NCBI GenBank assembly: GCA_002384935.1
Contig: DGCD01000003.1
Span: 1-64,000, forward strand
DNA from: Pusillimonas sp. UBA3987
GTDB lineage: Bacteria > Pseudomonadota > Gammaproteobacteria > Burkholderiales > Burkholderiaceae_B
Length of the DNA stretch: 64,000 bases
Direction of reading: 5' to 3'
Positions 16,926 through 24,227 of this stretch are shown here, piece by piece (within the stretch, counting starts at the first letter, position 1; each line of letters opens with the position of its first letter). Both the position numbers and the translations under genes were made by a program. The notes under the pieces are model-generated. The model made no database searches and was not told where the DNA came from. It was given only the letters and a program-made list of their open reading frames with translations.

Positions 16926-17480
16926 ATGACGAATATGCCTGAAACTGTACAGCCTTACGACATACGCATTTTGCGTGCGTTACGTCGCATTACGCGTGCA
17001 GTGGCGTTGCACTCACGTCAGTTATCTGCCGTTAGCAACATTACGGCTCCCCAGCTTCTTTGTTTGCGTGCCATTGCGGAAAGTGGTCCGCTTACTGCAA
17101 CTGCCATCAGCCGGGAAGTGCATGTCAGTGCCAGTACTGTCGTTGGCATTCTCGACCGCCTTGAAGACAAAAAATTAATTCTTCGTGAGCGTGGTCGCGA
17201 AGATCGTCGCATTGTTTTTGTATCGGCAACAGAAGCGGGCATGACCTTGGCAAAAGGGACACCGTCTCCGTTGCAGCAAAAGCTGGCTGATTCATTGAAT
17301 GAATTACCCGAGCTTGAGCAGGCTACTATTACGTTGTCGCTTGAGCGTATCGTCGATCTCATGGAGTCTAAAGGTGTGGCTCCTCCCGAACCTGCGGGTG
17401 AATTGGCTTCACCTATTCTGGAAGTACCTGAAACAGGTCTGGACACCGCAACAACAGGCCTGGAAGTAGAAGAGCAATGA
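16926..17480 (+). CDS. ectR: MarR-family regulator of ectoine synthesis (EctR)
   Basis: A 184-residue MarR-type regulator. A winged-helix domain occupies roughly residues 40-110, with the recognition region TATAISREVHVSASTVVGILDRL and the wing in RERGREDRRIVFVS. It is likely the repressor EctR described in methylotrophs and other ectoine producers, given that it is the first gene of the ectoine operon. Its stop overlaps the ectA start, so regulator and pathway are translated together and the regulator probably controls its own synthesis. The C-terminal 40 residues are Pro/Glu-rich and look flexible. Confidence 0.85.
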   Translation: MTNMPETVQPYDIRILRALRRITRAVALHSRQLSAVSNITAPQLLCLRAIAESGPLTATAISREVHVSASTVVGILDRLEDKKLILRERGREDRRIVFVSATEAGMTLAKGTPSPLQQKLADSLNELPELEQATITLSLERIVDLMESKGVAPPEPAGELASPILEVPETGLDTATTGLEVEEQ

Positions 17481-18028
17481 TGACAATGAACAATAATCAA
17501 GAGGTTCCGTCGCGAACGAGCGCGCAACCGGGTAATAAAAAACAACCGGTATTGCGCGCCCCAAATCTGGATGACGCCAAGGTTGTGCATGCGCTGATTG
17601 AGTCAAGCCCGCCTCTGGATGTTAATTCGGTATATGTGTATTTGCTGTTGTCTCATCATTTCACCGACACCTGTGTCGTGGCTGAGCTAGATAACGAAAT
17701 TGTGGGCTTTGTGTCGGCTTATGTGCCGCCCAAGACCCCCGATGTCTTGTTTGTCTGGCAGGTGGCCGTGCACGAGCGTGGCCGCGGTTTGGGTTTGGGC
17801 AAGTCGATGCTTGAGGACATTCTGCATCGGCCTGGCTTGAGCGACATTAAGTTTGTAGAAACGACAGTCGGCCCGGATAACGCGGCATCACGTGGCATGT
17901 TTGCCTCTTTGGCGCGCAAGGCAGATACCGAGATTAATGAAACTGCCTTGTTTGAAGGGCATCATTTTGGTGAGCATGCGCACGAGGATGAGCGATTGCT
18001 GCGAATTGGCCCATTTTCCGCAAGGTAA
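17477..18028 (+). CDS. ectA: L-2,4-diaminobutyrate N-acetyltransferase
   Basis: A 183-residue GNAT acetyltransferase that transfers acetyl from acetyl-CoA to L-2,4-diaminobutyrate, the second step of ectoine synthesis. The acetyl-CoA loop reads VHERGRGLGLGKSML, and WQVAVHE and VETTVGPDNAASRGMF are typical of EctA. About 28 N-terminal residues before the conserved RAPNLDDAKVV are variable. Its start overlaps the ectR stop (ATGA type); a second ATG follows immediately and could be used. The next gene, ectB, starts 92 bp later with its own good ribosome site. Confidence 0.95.
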   Translation: MMTMNNNQEVPSRTSAQPGNKKQPVLRAPNLDDAKVVHALIESSPPLDVNSVYVYLLLSHHFTDTCVVAELDNEIVGFVSAYVPPKTPDVLFVWQVAVHERGRGLGLGKSMLEDILHRPGLSDIKFVETTVGPDNAASRGMFASLARKADTEINETALFEGHHFGEHAHEDERLLRIGPFSAR

Positions 18029-18120
18029 TTGTGCCGTGTGATCAGTAGAAAGAGTCGGATTACCGGCCAGCTAAGCTACTGAGATCATCAAATTTTAATT
18101 TTAACGAGAGGAATTAAATC

Positions 18121-19431
18121 ATGGACTTGAATATTTTTGATCGGATGGAGTCTGAAGTTCGCGGCTACATTCGTTCCTTCCCGGTTATTTTCAGCAAGGC
18201 TCAGGGTTCCACCCTGTTTGACCAGACAGGTCGCGAGTATCTCGACTTCTTCGCAGGTGCCGGTTCTTTGAATTACGGGCACAACAACCCGAAGTTGAAG
18301 GAAAAGTTGCTTGAGTATATCCATAGCGACGGCGTTGTTCACGGCCTGGACATGGCCACCGATGCCAAGAAGCATTTCATGGAAACATTCGAGCGCGTCC
18401 TTCTGAAGCCGCGAGGCATGAACTATAAATTGCAGTTCACAGGCCCCACCGGTACCAATGCTGTTGAAGCTGCATTGAAACTGGCTCGCCTGGTGAAAGG
18501 GCGTGAAAACGTCGTATCGTTCACTCACGGTTTTCACGGTGTAAGCGGCGGTTCGCTCGCCACCACAGCAAACAGCAAATTCCGTGATGCAGCTGGCGTC
18601 GGGCTTGATAACACCACCTTCATCCCTTATTGCGGTTACATGGGTGACAACATCGATACCATTGAGTATTTCGAGCGCCTGTTGGAAGACCCCAGCAGCG
18701 GCCTTGACCAGCCTGCCGCAGTGATCGTGGAAACGGTACAGGGCGAGGGTGGTGTCAATGTCGCAACCAAGCGCTGGTTGCTCAGTCTGGAAAAGCTGTG
18801 CCGCAAGTACGATATGTTGTTGATTGTGGATGATATTCAGGTTGGTTGCGGCCGTACCGGTACGTTCTTCAGCTTTGATCAATACGGCATTAGCCCTGAC
18901 ATCATCACGCTGTCGAAGTCGCTGTCTGGTTATGGCTTGCCGATGTCGCTGGTGCTGATGAAGCCTGAACTTGATATCTGGGCTCCGGGTTCGCACAGCG
19001 GTACTTTCCGCGGCAACAACCTGGCTTTTGTGACAGCAGCTGAAGCGCTGGACACATACTGGACGAATGGCGAGTTTGAGCAAGAGATTGCCAAAAAAGC
19101 CGAGATGATTCGCAAGTCGCTCGACAACATTGTTTACAACTATCCCAATGAAGGGTTAAGCGTACGTGGGCGGGGCATGATTCAAGGTTTGGTAGCCCCG
19201 GCCGACAGCGACGATCTGGCTAATGAAATTGCCCACAAGGCATTTGAACATGGCCTGGTCATTGAAACATCGGGCGCGAACGATGAGGTGTTGAAGTTGT
19301 TGCCAGCGCTGACAATCACTGAAGAGCAGCTCATGGATGGTCTTGAGATTATTGAACGCAGTGTCGCCGAAGTCTATAAAGGTCGAGGTGTCAGTGCACG
19401 TGTATTGAAGTTTGGAGGAAAACGCGGATGA
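18121..19431 (+). CDS. ectB: Diaminobutyrate-2-oxoglutarate transaminase
   Basis: A 436-residue class III PLP aminotransferase that forms L-2,4-diaminobutyrate from aspartate semialdehyde and glutamate, the first committed step to ectoine. The PLP lysine lies in TLSKSLSGYGLPMS and the cofactor Asp in LLIVDDIQVGCGRTG. A GAGAGGAA ribosome site precedes the start. The last four bases overlap ectC (ATGA). The aspartokinase often attached to ect operons (ask_ect) is not present, so precursor supply depends on general aspartate-family enzymes. Confidence 0.97.
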   Translation: MDLNIFDRMESEVRGYIRSFPVIFSKAQGSTLFDQTGREYLDFFAGAGSLNYGHNNPKLKEKLLEYIHSDGVVHGLDMATDAKKHFMETFERVLLKPRGMNYKLQFTGPTGTNAVEAALKLARLVKGRENVVSFTHGFHGVSGGSLATTANSKFRDAAGVGLDNTTFIPYCGYMGDNIDTIEYFERLLEDPSSGLDQPAAVIVETVQGEGGVNVATKRWLLSLEKLCRKYDMLLIVDDIQVGCGRTGTFFSFDQYGISPDIITLSKSLSGYGLPMSLVLMKPELDIWAPGSHSGTFRGNNLAFVTAAEALDTYWTNGEFEQEIAKKAEMIRKSLDNIVYNYPNEGLSVRGRGMIQGLVAPADSDDLANEIAHKAFEHGLVIETSGANDEVLKLLPALTITEEQLMDGLEIIERSVAEVYKGRGVSARVLKFGGKRG

Positions 19432-19823
19432 TTGTAAAAAACGTTAAGGATGTCATTGGTACGGAAGATGAAATGCGCACTGACAATTGGGTCAGCCGCC
19501 GCGTTTTGCTCAAGAAAGATGGTATGGGTTTTTCGTTCCACGAGACGGTCATTCAACCAGGGACCGAAACGCATATCCACTACCAGAATCATTTGGAAGC
19601 AGTGTGGGTTGTAAAAGGCGATGGCGAAGTTGAAACCATTGCCGACGGCAAGAAATACAAGCTGGAACCCGGTGTGGTTTATGCGCTCGATCAACATGAT
19701 GAGCACTGGCTGCGCGGCGGAAAGGAACCTTGCCATGTGATTTGTGTATTCAATCCGCCACTAACAGGTAAAGAGGTTCACGACGAGAAAGGAGTGTACC
19801 CAGCTGCAACTGACGCTGCTTAA
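19428..19823 (+). CDS. ectC: L-ectoine synthase
   Basis: A 131-residue cupin enzyme that closes the ring of N-gamma-acetyl-diaminobutyrate to give ectoine. It begins MIVKNVKDVIGTEDEMRTDNWVSRR in the family manner (MIVKNVKDVIGTED visible first). The metal-cupin core HIHYQNHLEAVWVVKGDGEVE and the C-terminal LDQHDEHWLRG and CVFNPPLTG segments match EctC. It overlaps ectB by four bases and lies 19 bp before ectD, which has a GGAGG ribosome site. Confidence 0.97.
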   Translation: MIVKNVKDVIGTEDEMRTDNWVSRRVLLKKDGMGFSFHETVIQPGTETHIHYQNHLEAVWVVKGDGEVETIADGKKYKLEPGVVYALDQHDEHWLRGGKEPCHVICVFNPPLTGKEVHDEKGVYPAATDAA

Positions 19824-19842
19824 AGTTTTACAGGAGGACTGT

Positions 19843-20763
19843 ATGACAACACTACAAGATGTTTATTCTTCGCGTGATGCCCGTACGTCAGCCATAATTG
19901 CCCGACAGGATCCGGTCGTTTATGCCAACGGTACCTACACCAATGCGTTGACGACCGATCAGGTCGAAACCTACGCCCGCGATGGTTTCATTGTGCTGGA
20001 AAATCTTTTTAATGAAGATGAAGTCCAGGCCATGCTCAGTGAAGTCAAACGCATGGGCGAAGACCCTGAGATTCGCAAGCTCGACGAAGCAGTTACCGAG
20101 CCCGGAAGCGATGCAGTACGTTCTATTTTCAGAATGCATGAACTGAGCGGCATGGCTTCCGATATTGCGCGCGATCCACGTTTGATACATGTGGCCCGCC
20201 AAGTGCTCGGGTCTGAAGTTTATATTCACCAGTCGCGTGCCAATCTGAAACCCGGCTTCAAGGGTAAGGAATTTTATTGGCACTCAGACTTTGAAACCTG
20301 GCACGTTGAAGATGGCATGCCGCGCATGCGCGCGGTAAGCTGCTCGATTTTGCTGACCGACAATAATGCGTGCAATGGTTCTCTGATGCTTATTCCCGGA
20401 TCTCACCAGCAGTTTATTTCCTGCCAGGGTGTTACACCTGAAAACCATTACAAGCAGTCGCTGAAGAAACAGGAGTTTGGTGTGCCTGATTCGATCAGCT
20501 TGCAGTTGTTGGTAGAGCAGGGGGGTATCAAGCCTGTGCTGGCAAAGGCGGGTTCGGTTGTCTTTTTCGAATGCAATACCATGCATGGTTCCGGGAGTAA
20601 CATTTCACCCTGGCCGCGTGCCAATTTGTTCATGGTGTATAACAGCATCGAAAATACACTCGACGAACCAAAGTATGGTTTGCAGCCGCGTCCCGATTAC
20701 ATTGCGACGCGCAACAAATATGTTCCTCTCGAGCCACTCGAAGCCAATGCAGAAGTTTTATAA
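19843..20763 (+). CDS. ectD: Ectoine 5-hydroxylase
   Basis: A 306-residue non-haem Fe(II)/2-oxoglutarate dioxygenase that hydroxylates ectoine to 5-hydroxyectoine. The family signature FYWHSDFETWHVEDGMPRMR is complete; the iron ligands are H147, D149 and the distal H248 (in NTMHGSGSNISPW). Its presence means the organism should make hydroxyectoine as well as ectoine and needs oxygen for it. It is the last gene of the operon and is closed by a strong terminator. Confidence 0.97.
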   Translation: MTTLQDVYSSRDARTSAIIARQDPVVYANGTYTNALTTDQVETYARDGFIVLENLFNEDEVQAMLSEVKRMGEDPEIRKLDEAVTEPGSDAVRSIFRMHELSGMASDIARDPRLIHVARQVLGSEVYIHQSRANLKPGFKGKEFYWHSDFETWHVEDGMPRMRAVSCSILLTDNNACNGSLMLIPGSHQQFISCQGVTPENHYKQSLKKQEFGVPDSISLQLLVEQGGIKPVLAKAGSVVFFECNTMHGSGSNISPWPRANLFMVYNSIENTLDEPKYGLQPRPDYIATRNKYVPLEPLEANAEVL

Positions 20764-20798
20764 CTGACTGTTTCTGGCGTTGATGATGGTTTGTTTCC

Positions 20799-20835
20799 AC
20801 GTTGCGAGGGCGTCCACCTTCGCAACGTTTTTTTT
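20799..20835 (+). terminator. Terminator of the ect operon
   Basis: Perfect 9-bp arms at 20799-20807 and 20820-20828, a 12-nt loop and a run of eight T residues starting at 20828. It ends ectD transcription. The minus strand has no T run after the hairpin, so the convergent ehuA message may stop differently. Confidence 0.88.
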
Positions 20836-20843
20836 ATTGCTTG

Positions 20844-21602
20844 CTACTTAAGGAATTCGCGCGTTCGAATTTCGCGTGGCTGTTCAAACAGCACCTCGGG
20901 CGGCCCTTGTTCGACAATCTCGCCTTTATCGAAAAAACATACCCGGTCGGAAATGTCCCGTGCAAATTTCATTTCGTGGGTGACCAGGAGCAAGGTTAGA
21001 TCGCTTTCCTGCGAAAGGCGCTGTATCACGCCTAAAACCTCACCGACCAGTTCAGGATCAAGGGCCGATGTAGGTTCGTCAAATAACATAATTCCTGGCC
21101 GCATGGCTAAAGCACGTGCTATGGCAACCCGCTGCTGTTGCCCACCTGATAACTGATGTGGATATTTATCTGCCTGATCGCTTAAACCCACTAGGTTAAG
21201 GTATTCCTCGGCTCGTGCATTTGCGTCTTTTTTTTTCAGTTTTAAAACATGGGTTGGTGCTTCGGTAATATTGCGCCTGACCGACATGTGGGGAAATAAA
21301 TTGAATTGCTGAAATACCATGCCCATTTTCTTGCGCATTTCGCGTAAATGGCGTGCACTTGCTGGTATGGGTTTTTCCTGATCCATTTCATGCCACAAAG
21401 GGCAGCCATCGACATAAACGGCGCCGGAATCAATTTTTTCCAGCGTCATCAGGATACGCAAGACGGTCGATTTGCCTGAACCGGACGGGCCGATGATACT
21501 GACTTTCTCCCCTTTGTTGACTGAAAAATTCAGGTTGTTAAGCACGGTAACATCACCAAAGCGCTTAACCACGTCGCGAAATTCGATAGCGGTTTCCATC
21601 AT
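20844..21602 (-). CDS. ehuA: Ectoine/hydroxyectoine ABC transporter, ATP-binding protein
   Basis: A 252-residue ABC ATPase of the polar amino-acid uptake type. Walker A is GPSGSGKST, the Q-loop is VFQQFNLFPHMSV, the signature is LSGGQQQRVAIARALAM and Walker B is IMLFDEPTSALDPE. With EhuB, EhuC and EhuD beside it, it should energise import of ectoine and hydroxyectoine. Its start overlaps the ehuD stop. The neighbouring ect genes support the substrate assignment; from the ATPase alone only an amino-acid-type importer could be claimed. Confidence 0.9.
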   Translation of the reverse strand: MMETAIEFRDVVKRFGDVTVLNNLNFSVNKGEKVSIIGPSGSGKSTVLRILMTLEKIDSGAVYVDGCPLWHEMDQEKPIPASARHLREMRKKMGMVFQQFNLFPHMSVRRNITEAPTHVLKLKKKDANARAEEYLNLVGLSDQADKYPHQLSGGQQQRVAIARALAMRPGIMLFDEPTSALDPELVGEVLGVIQRLSQESDLTLLLVTHEMKFARDISDRVCFFDKGEIVEQGPPEVLFEQPREIRTREFLK

Positions 21603-22300
21603 CGTAATGGTATTCCTTGTTTGGGCAAGTGCGCATCAAGATAGCGTACACCCGCGGCGGCAAGCAATGTCATGATCAGATATAGCCCTCCCACCATTGA
21701 CAGTGGTATCAGATAATTGAATGTCCGGTCTCCGATGATTTTTGCTACATTCAGCATTTCCAGTACCGAGACGACGGACAAAAGCGGAACGTCTTTCATA
21801 ATAGAGACAAGGTAGTTGCCCATGGCCGGAATGATGCGGGGAATAGCCTGAGGCAGAACGATGACCCTGAACGTATGGATGGGCGTTAAGTCCAGGGCGC
21901 GAGACGCCTCATACTGGCCTTTCGGTACTGCCTCCAGTCCGGCTCTATAGACCTCCGACGTGTAGGCACTGTATTGAAGCCCCAGTGCCAGCGCACCGGT
22001 GAAAAAGGCAGGCAGCACAATACCGTAGTCGGGAAGGACGTAGTAAAGGAAAAACAGTTGCACAAGCAAAGGGGTGTCCCGAAGAAACTCACTGATGAAC
22101 TTGGCGGGCCATGAGACGAGCCGAAGCGGTGCACTTTTTAGTGCCGCCAAGGCCAGTCCAAAGATCGCTGCCAGGACAAAGCCGACCACAGTCGCTTGTA
22201 ATGTGACGATCATGCCGCGCAGGAGAATCGGCAATATCGACAGGGCGAATTGCCAATTGGTGGCGGTATCCCATTCAATGCCGAAAAGCATGGCCTGCAC
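21599..22300 (-). CDS. ehuD: Ectoine/hydroxyectoine ABC transporter permease EhuD
   Basis: A 233-residue polar amino-acid-type permease with about five transmembrane segments. The EAA loop that docks the ATPase reads EASRALDLTPIHTFRVIVLPQA. A second ATG at 22291 is an alternative start. It lies between ehuC (59-bp gap) and ehuA (4-bp overlap) in the leftward operon. The C/D naming of the two permeases follows gene order and general resemblance. Confidence 0.85.
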   Translation of the reverse strand: MQAMLFGIEWDTATNWQFALSILPILLRGMIVTLQATVVGFVLAAIFGLALAALKSAPLRLVSWPAKFISEFLRDTPLLVQLFFLYYVLPDYGIVLPAFFTGALALGLQYSAYTSEVYRAGLEAVPKGQYEASRALDLTPIHTFRVIVLPQAIPRIIPAMGNYLVSIMKDVPLLSVVSVLEMLNVAKIIGDRTFNYLIPLSMVGGLYLIMTLLAAAGVRYLDAHLPKQGIPLR

Positions 22301-22359
22301 CTTGAATTGTGAAGACGCGCCTTGTGCGTGTGGGGGGTACGCAATCGTGGTTGGTTAGT

Positions 22360-23025
22360 TCAGGCATGGCGCCACCGTCCGACCACGTATTCCAGGCCTT
22401 TCATGAAGCCTGCCAGTACCAATGCCATGCCAAAATACATCAGCAATAAGAGTGTGTATACCGTTGTACTGTCTTGCGTGAAGTTGCGTATTTGCTCCGC
22501 GCGAAAGGCAAGGTCACCCAGGCTGATCAGCGAGACAAGTGCGGTGTCTTTCAGGTTTTGTACTGCCAGATTGCCGAAACTGGGCATCATTTCCGGTAAT
22601 GCCTGAGGCAGGCGGATACGCCAAAGAATCTGGCGCGGTGAAAAATTCAGGGCCGTGGCTGCCTCTATTTGTTGCAACGAGACGGCTTGCAAAGCACCGC
22701 GAACCACTTCAGCGCCGTATGCGCCGATATTCAGGCTTAATGCCAGGGTCCCTGCCACGACCGGTGCCAGTTTTAAATTGATTCCCAGTGCGTCGCCCAG
22801 AATAGGCAGGGCGAAGTAAAGCCAGAACAACTGCACTAATAGCGAGGTGCCGCGAAAAACCTCGATGATCGCTATGCTGGGCAGGCGAATCCAGGTTGTT
22901 GACGCCAGACGTCCGATACCCAACGCGAATGCAATCAACCCACCTAAAATCGTTGAGTACAAAGTGAGCTGAATCGTGACCCAGGCACCTTCAGCCAATG
23001 GCGGCAGGTAAGTTAACCATTCCAT
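22360..23025 (-). CDS. ehuC: Ectoine/hydroxyectoine ABC transporter permease EhuC
   Basis: A 221-residue permease of the His/Glu/Gln/polar amino-acid family, with about five membrane segments and the docking loop EAATALNFSPRQILWRIRLPQA. The RGTSLLVQLFWLYF stretch is typical of this branch. It follows ehuB by 46 bp in the same operon and should pair with EhuD as the membrane channel. Confidence 0.85.
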   Translation of the reverse strand: MEWLTYLPPLAEGAWVTIQLTLYSTILGGLIAFALGIGRLASTTWIRLPSIAIIEVFRGTSLLVQLFWLYFALPILGDALGINLKLAPVVAGTLALSLNIGAYGAEVVRGALQAVSLQQIEAATALNFSPRQILWRIRLPQALPEMMPSFGNLAVQNLKDTALVSLISLGDLAFRAEQIRNFTQDSTTVYTLLLLMYFGMALVLAGFMKGLEYVVGRWRHA

Positions 23026-23071
23026 GGAATTAGTCCGGCTCTGAAATGGCGGCGCTGACGTGAGTCAGGAC

Positions 23072-23932
23072 TCAGGAAGCCCGGCACAACTGCGCGGTGG
23101 TTTTCTTGAGTGACTCATTGATATCGGCAGATGAAAATCCGTATTTCTTCAAAATTGCTTTCCATTCTTCTGTTTGCTTGAAGGCGGCAAGGGCTTCGTT
23201 AACTTTCTGCCGGAGCGCCTCGGAGTCTTGTGCGAAAGTAAACCCACCCCAGCTGCGAACCGGCTCGCCGTTGATAACGGGGTCGGTGAAAGGTTGGGCT
23301 GCTTCAACTTTGTCGCTTTTGGCTGCAAGTTCTGCAATGGTCAGACTGGTGGCGGCATAGGCATCTGCCCGACCCGTTGCCACTGTTGAAATGGCGTCGG
23401 CATTTTTGGCGATCGTGACCATGTGCGCATCCGGAATATTCAATGCTTGCAATATTTCAAGCTGGTCGGCGCCGGCCATAATGGCGACTTTCAGATCACT
23501 TTGAGTGAATTGTTCGAATGCGTTCAGTTTATTCGGATTGCCCCGGGCCACCAGCAAGCCTTCACCGTACGAACTGTTGGGTTCCGAGAACAATACTTGT
23601 TGGCAACGTTGGGGCAGGATTGCCATTTCTGCTGCCACCATATCGAAACGCCCGGCTTTCAAACCGGGAATCAGCGATCCGAAAGCGGCGGTTTCCCATC
23701 GAATGCTATCGATGCCCAGAGCGTCAGCCACATGCTGCGCAACTTCCGGCCCGACGCCTTTTGCTTTGCCCGACAAATCCATATAGCCATATGGAATTTC
23801 ATTTGCAACCGCTATGCGGATTTCACCTCTGTCCTTGATTTCCTGAAGGGTGACAGCTTGTATCGAGGCAGCGCTGAAAAAACTCAACACACTGGTCGCC
23901 AAACCAGCAGCAAGAAGGCGGGTGGTTTTCAT
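23072..23932 (-). CDS. ehuB: Ectoine/hydroxyectoine-binding protein EhuB
   Basis: A 286-residue periplasmic solute-binding protein (family 3). The signal peptide covers about the first 26 residues (MKTTRLLAAGLATSVLSFFS onward). The mature part carries VANEIPYGYMD, FGSLIPGLKAGRFDMVAAEM and CQQVLFSEPN, which match EhuB rather than general amino-acid binders. The start at 23932 is set by the signal peptide and an AGGAC site; ten further in-frame residues upstream are rejected. It is the first gene of the leftward operon, next to the ect genes. Confidence 0.88.
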   Translation of the reverse strand: MKTTRLLAAGLATSVLSFFSAASIQAVTLQEIKDRGEIRIAVANEIPYGYMDLSGKAKGVGPEVAQHVADALGIDSIRWETAAFGSLIPGLKAGRFDMVAAEMAILPQRCQQVLFSEPNSSYGEGLLVARGNPNKLNAFEQFTQSDLKVAIMAGADQLEILQALNIPDAHMVTIAKNADAISTVATGRADAYAATSLTIAELAAKSDKVEAAQPFTDPVINGEPVRSWGGFTFAQDSEALRQKVNEALAAFKQTEEWKAILKKYGFSSADINESLKKTTAQLCRAS

Positions 23933-23976
23933 GCCGGACGTCCTGTTTGGTTTCGGTATCAATCTTTAATGTCAAA

Positions 23977-24006
23977 ATGATAGCGCACAAAATAATTCGT
24001 GTTCAA
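23977..24006 (-). promoter_or_regulatory. Candidate promoter of ehuBCDA
   Basis: Read leftward, a -35 TTGAAC (24001-24006) and a -10 TATCAT (23977-23982) are separated by 18 bp. The start site would fall near 23970, about 38 bases before ehuB. It shares the 133-bp divergent region with the aroG leader. Confidence 0.5.
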
Positions 24007-24018
24007 ATGGTCTGCCCG

Positions 24019-24056
24019 TAAAATCGCTTGGCCGCAGGGCTTGTTTGTGTTAGCAT
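24019..24056 (+). promoter_or_regulatory. Candidate promoter(s) for the aroG leader
   Basis: Two possible -10 boxes are seen: TAAAAT at 24019-24024, with a poor -35, and TAGCAT at 24051-24056, with TTGGCC 17 bp upstream (24028-24033). The second would start transcription only a few bases before the leader peptide ATG, making it nearly leaderless. Neither is certain. Confidence 0.3.
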
Positions 24057-24065
24057 AAGCGCACT

Positions 24066-24152
24066 ATGAACCGCGCTCCTGAATTTTTCTTCTTTTATTT
24101 TTATACTTTTCCGGCACAACTGGTGGGGAAGGGGAAGAAGGGTTTGTCTTAA
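24066..24152 (+). CDS. Phe/Tyr-rich leader peptide of an aroG attenuator
   Basis: A 28-codon open frame (ATG 24066, TAA 24150-24152) whose product contains EFFFFYFYTFP: six Phe and two Tyr codons within nine. This strongly recalls PheL of E. coli (a run of Phe ending in TFP), the leader peptide of the pheA attenuator. It is followed by a strong terminator (24180-24212) and then the DAHP synthase gene. The reading is that low charged tRNA-Phe or tRNA-Tyr stalls the ribosome and lets transcription continue. No good ribosome site precedes the ATG. The frame, codon content and terminator are seen directly; the mechanism is inferred. Confidence 0.78.
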   Translation: MNRAPEFFFFYFYTFPAQLVGKGKKGLS

Positions 24153-24212
24153 ATTCGGTAGCAAACAAATTTTCCAAAGAGCCGCCAGCAATGTTGCTAG
24201 GCGGCTTTTTTT
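24142..24212 (+). terminator. Attenuator terminator and alternative pairings before aroG
   Basis: The terminator is AGCCGCC (24180-24186) paired with GGCGGCT (24200-24206), extended by AGCA/TGCT (24187-24190 with 24195-24198) around an ATGT loop, then seven T residues (24206-24212). It ends three bases before the aroG ribosome site, so it must be read through for expression. Possible alternative pairings are TAGCAA (24159-24164) with TTGCTA (24194-24199), which would break the upper stem, and GTTTGT (24142-24147) with GCAAAC (24161-24166), which competes with it. The pairings were found by eye, not by folding. Confidence 0.78.
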
Positions 24213-24227
24213 GTAGGAGTATTCAAA

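Noticed and set aside
18088..19083. 331-codon open frame opposite ectB
   Set aside because: Shadow of the GC-biased ectB coding frame; no recognisable domain.
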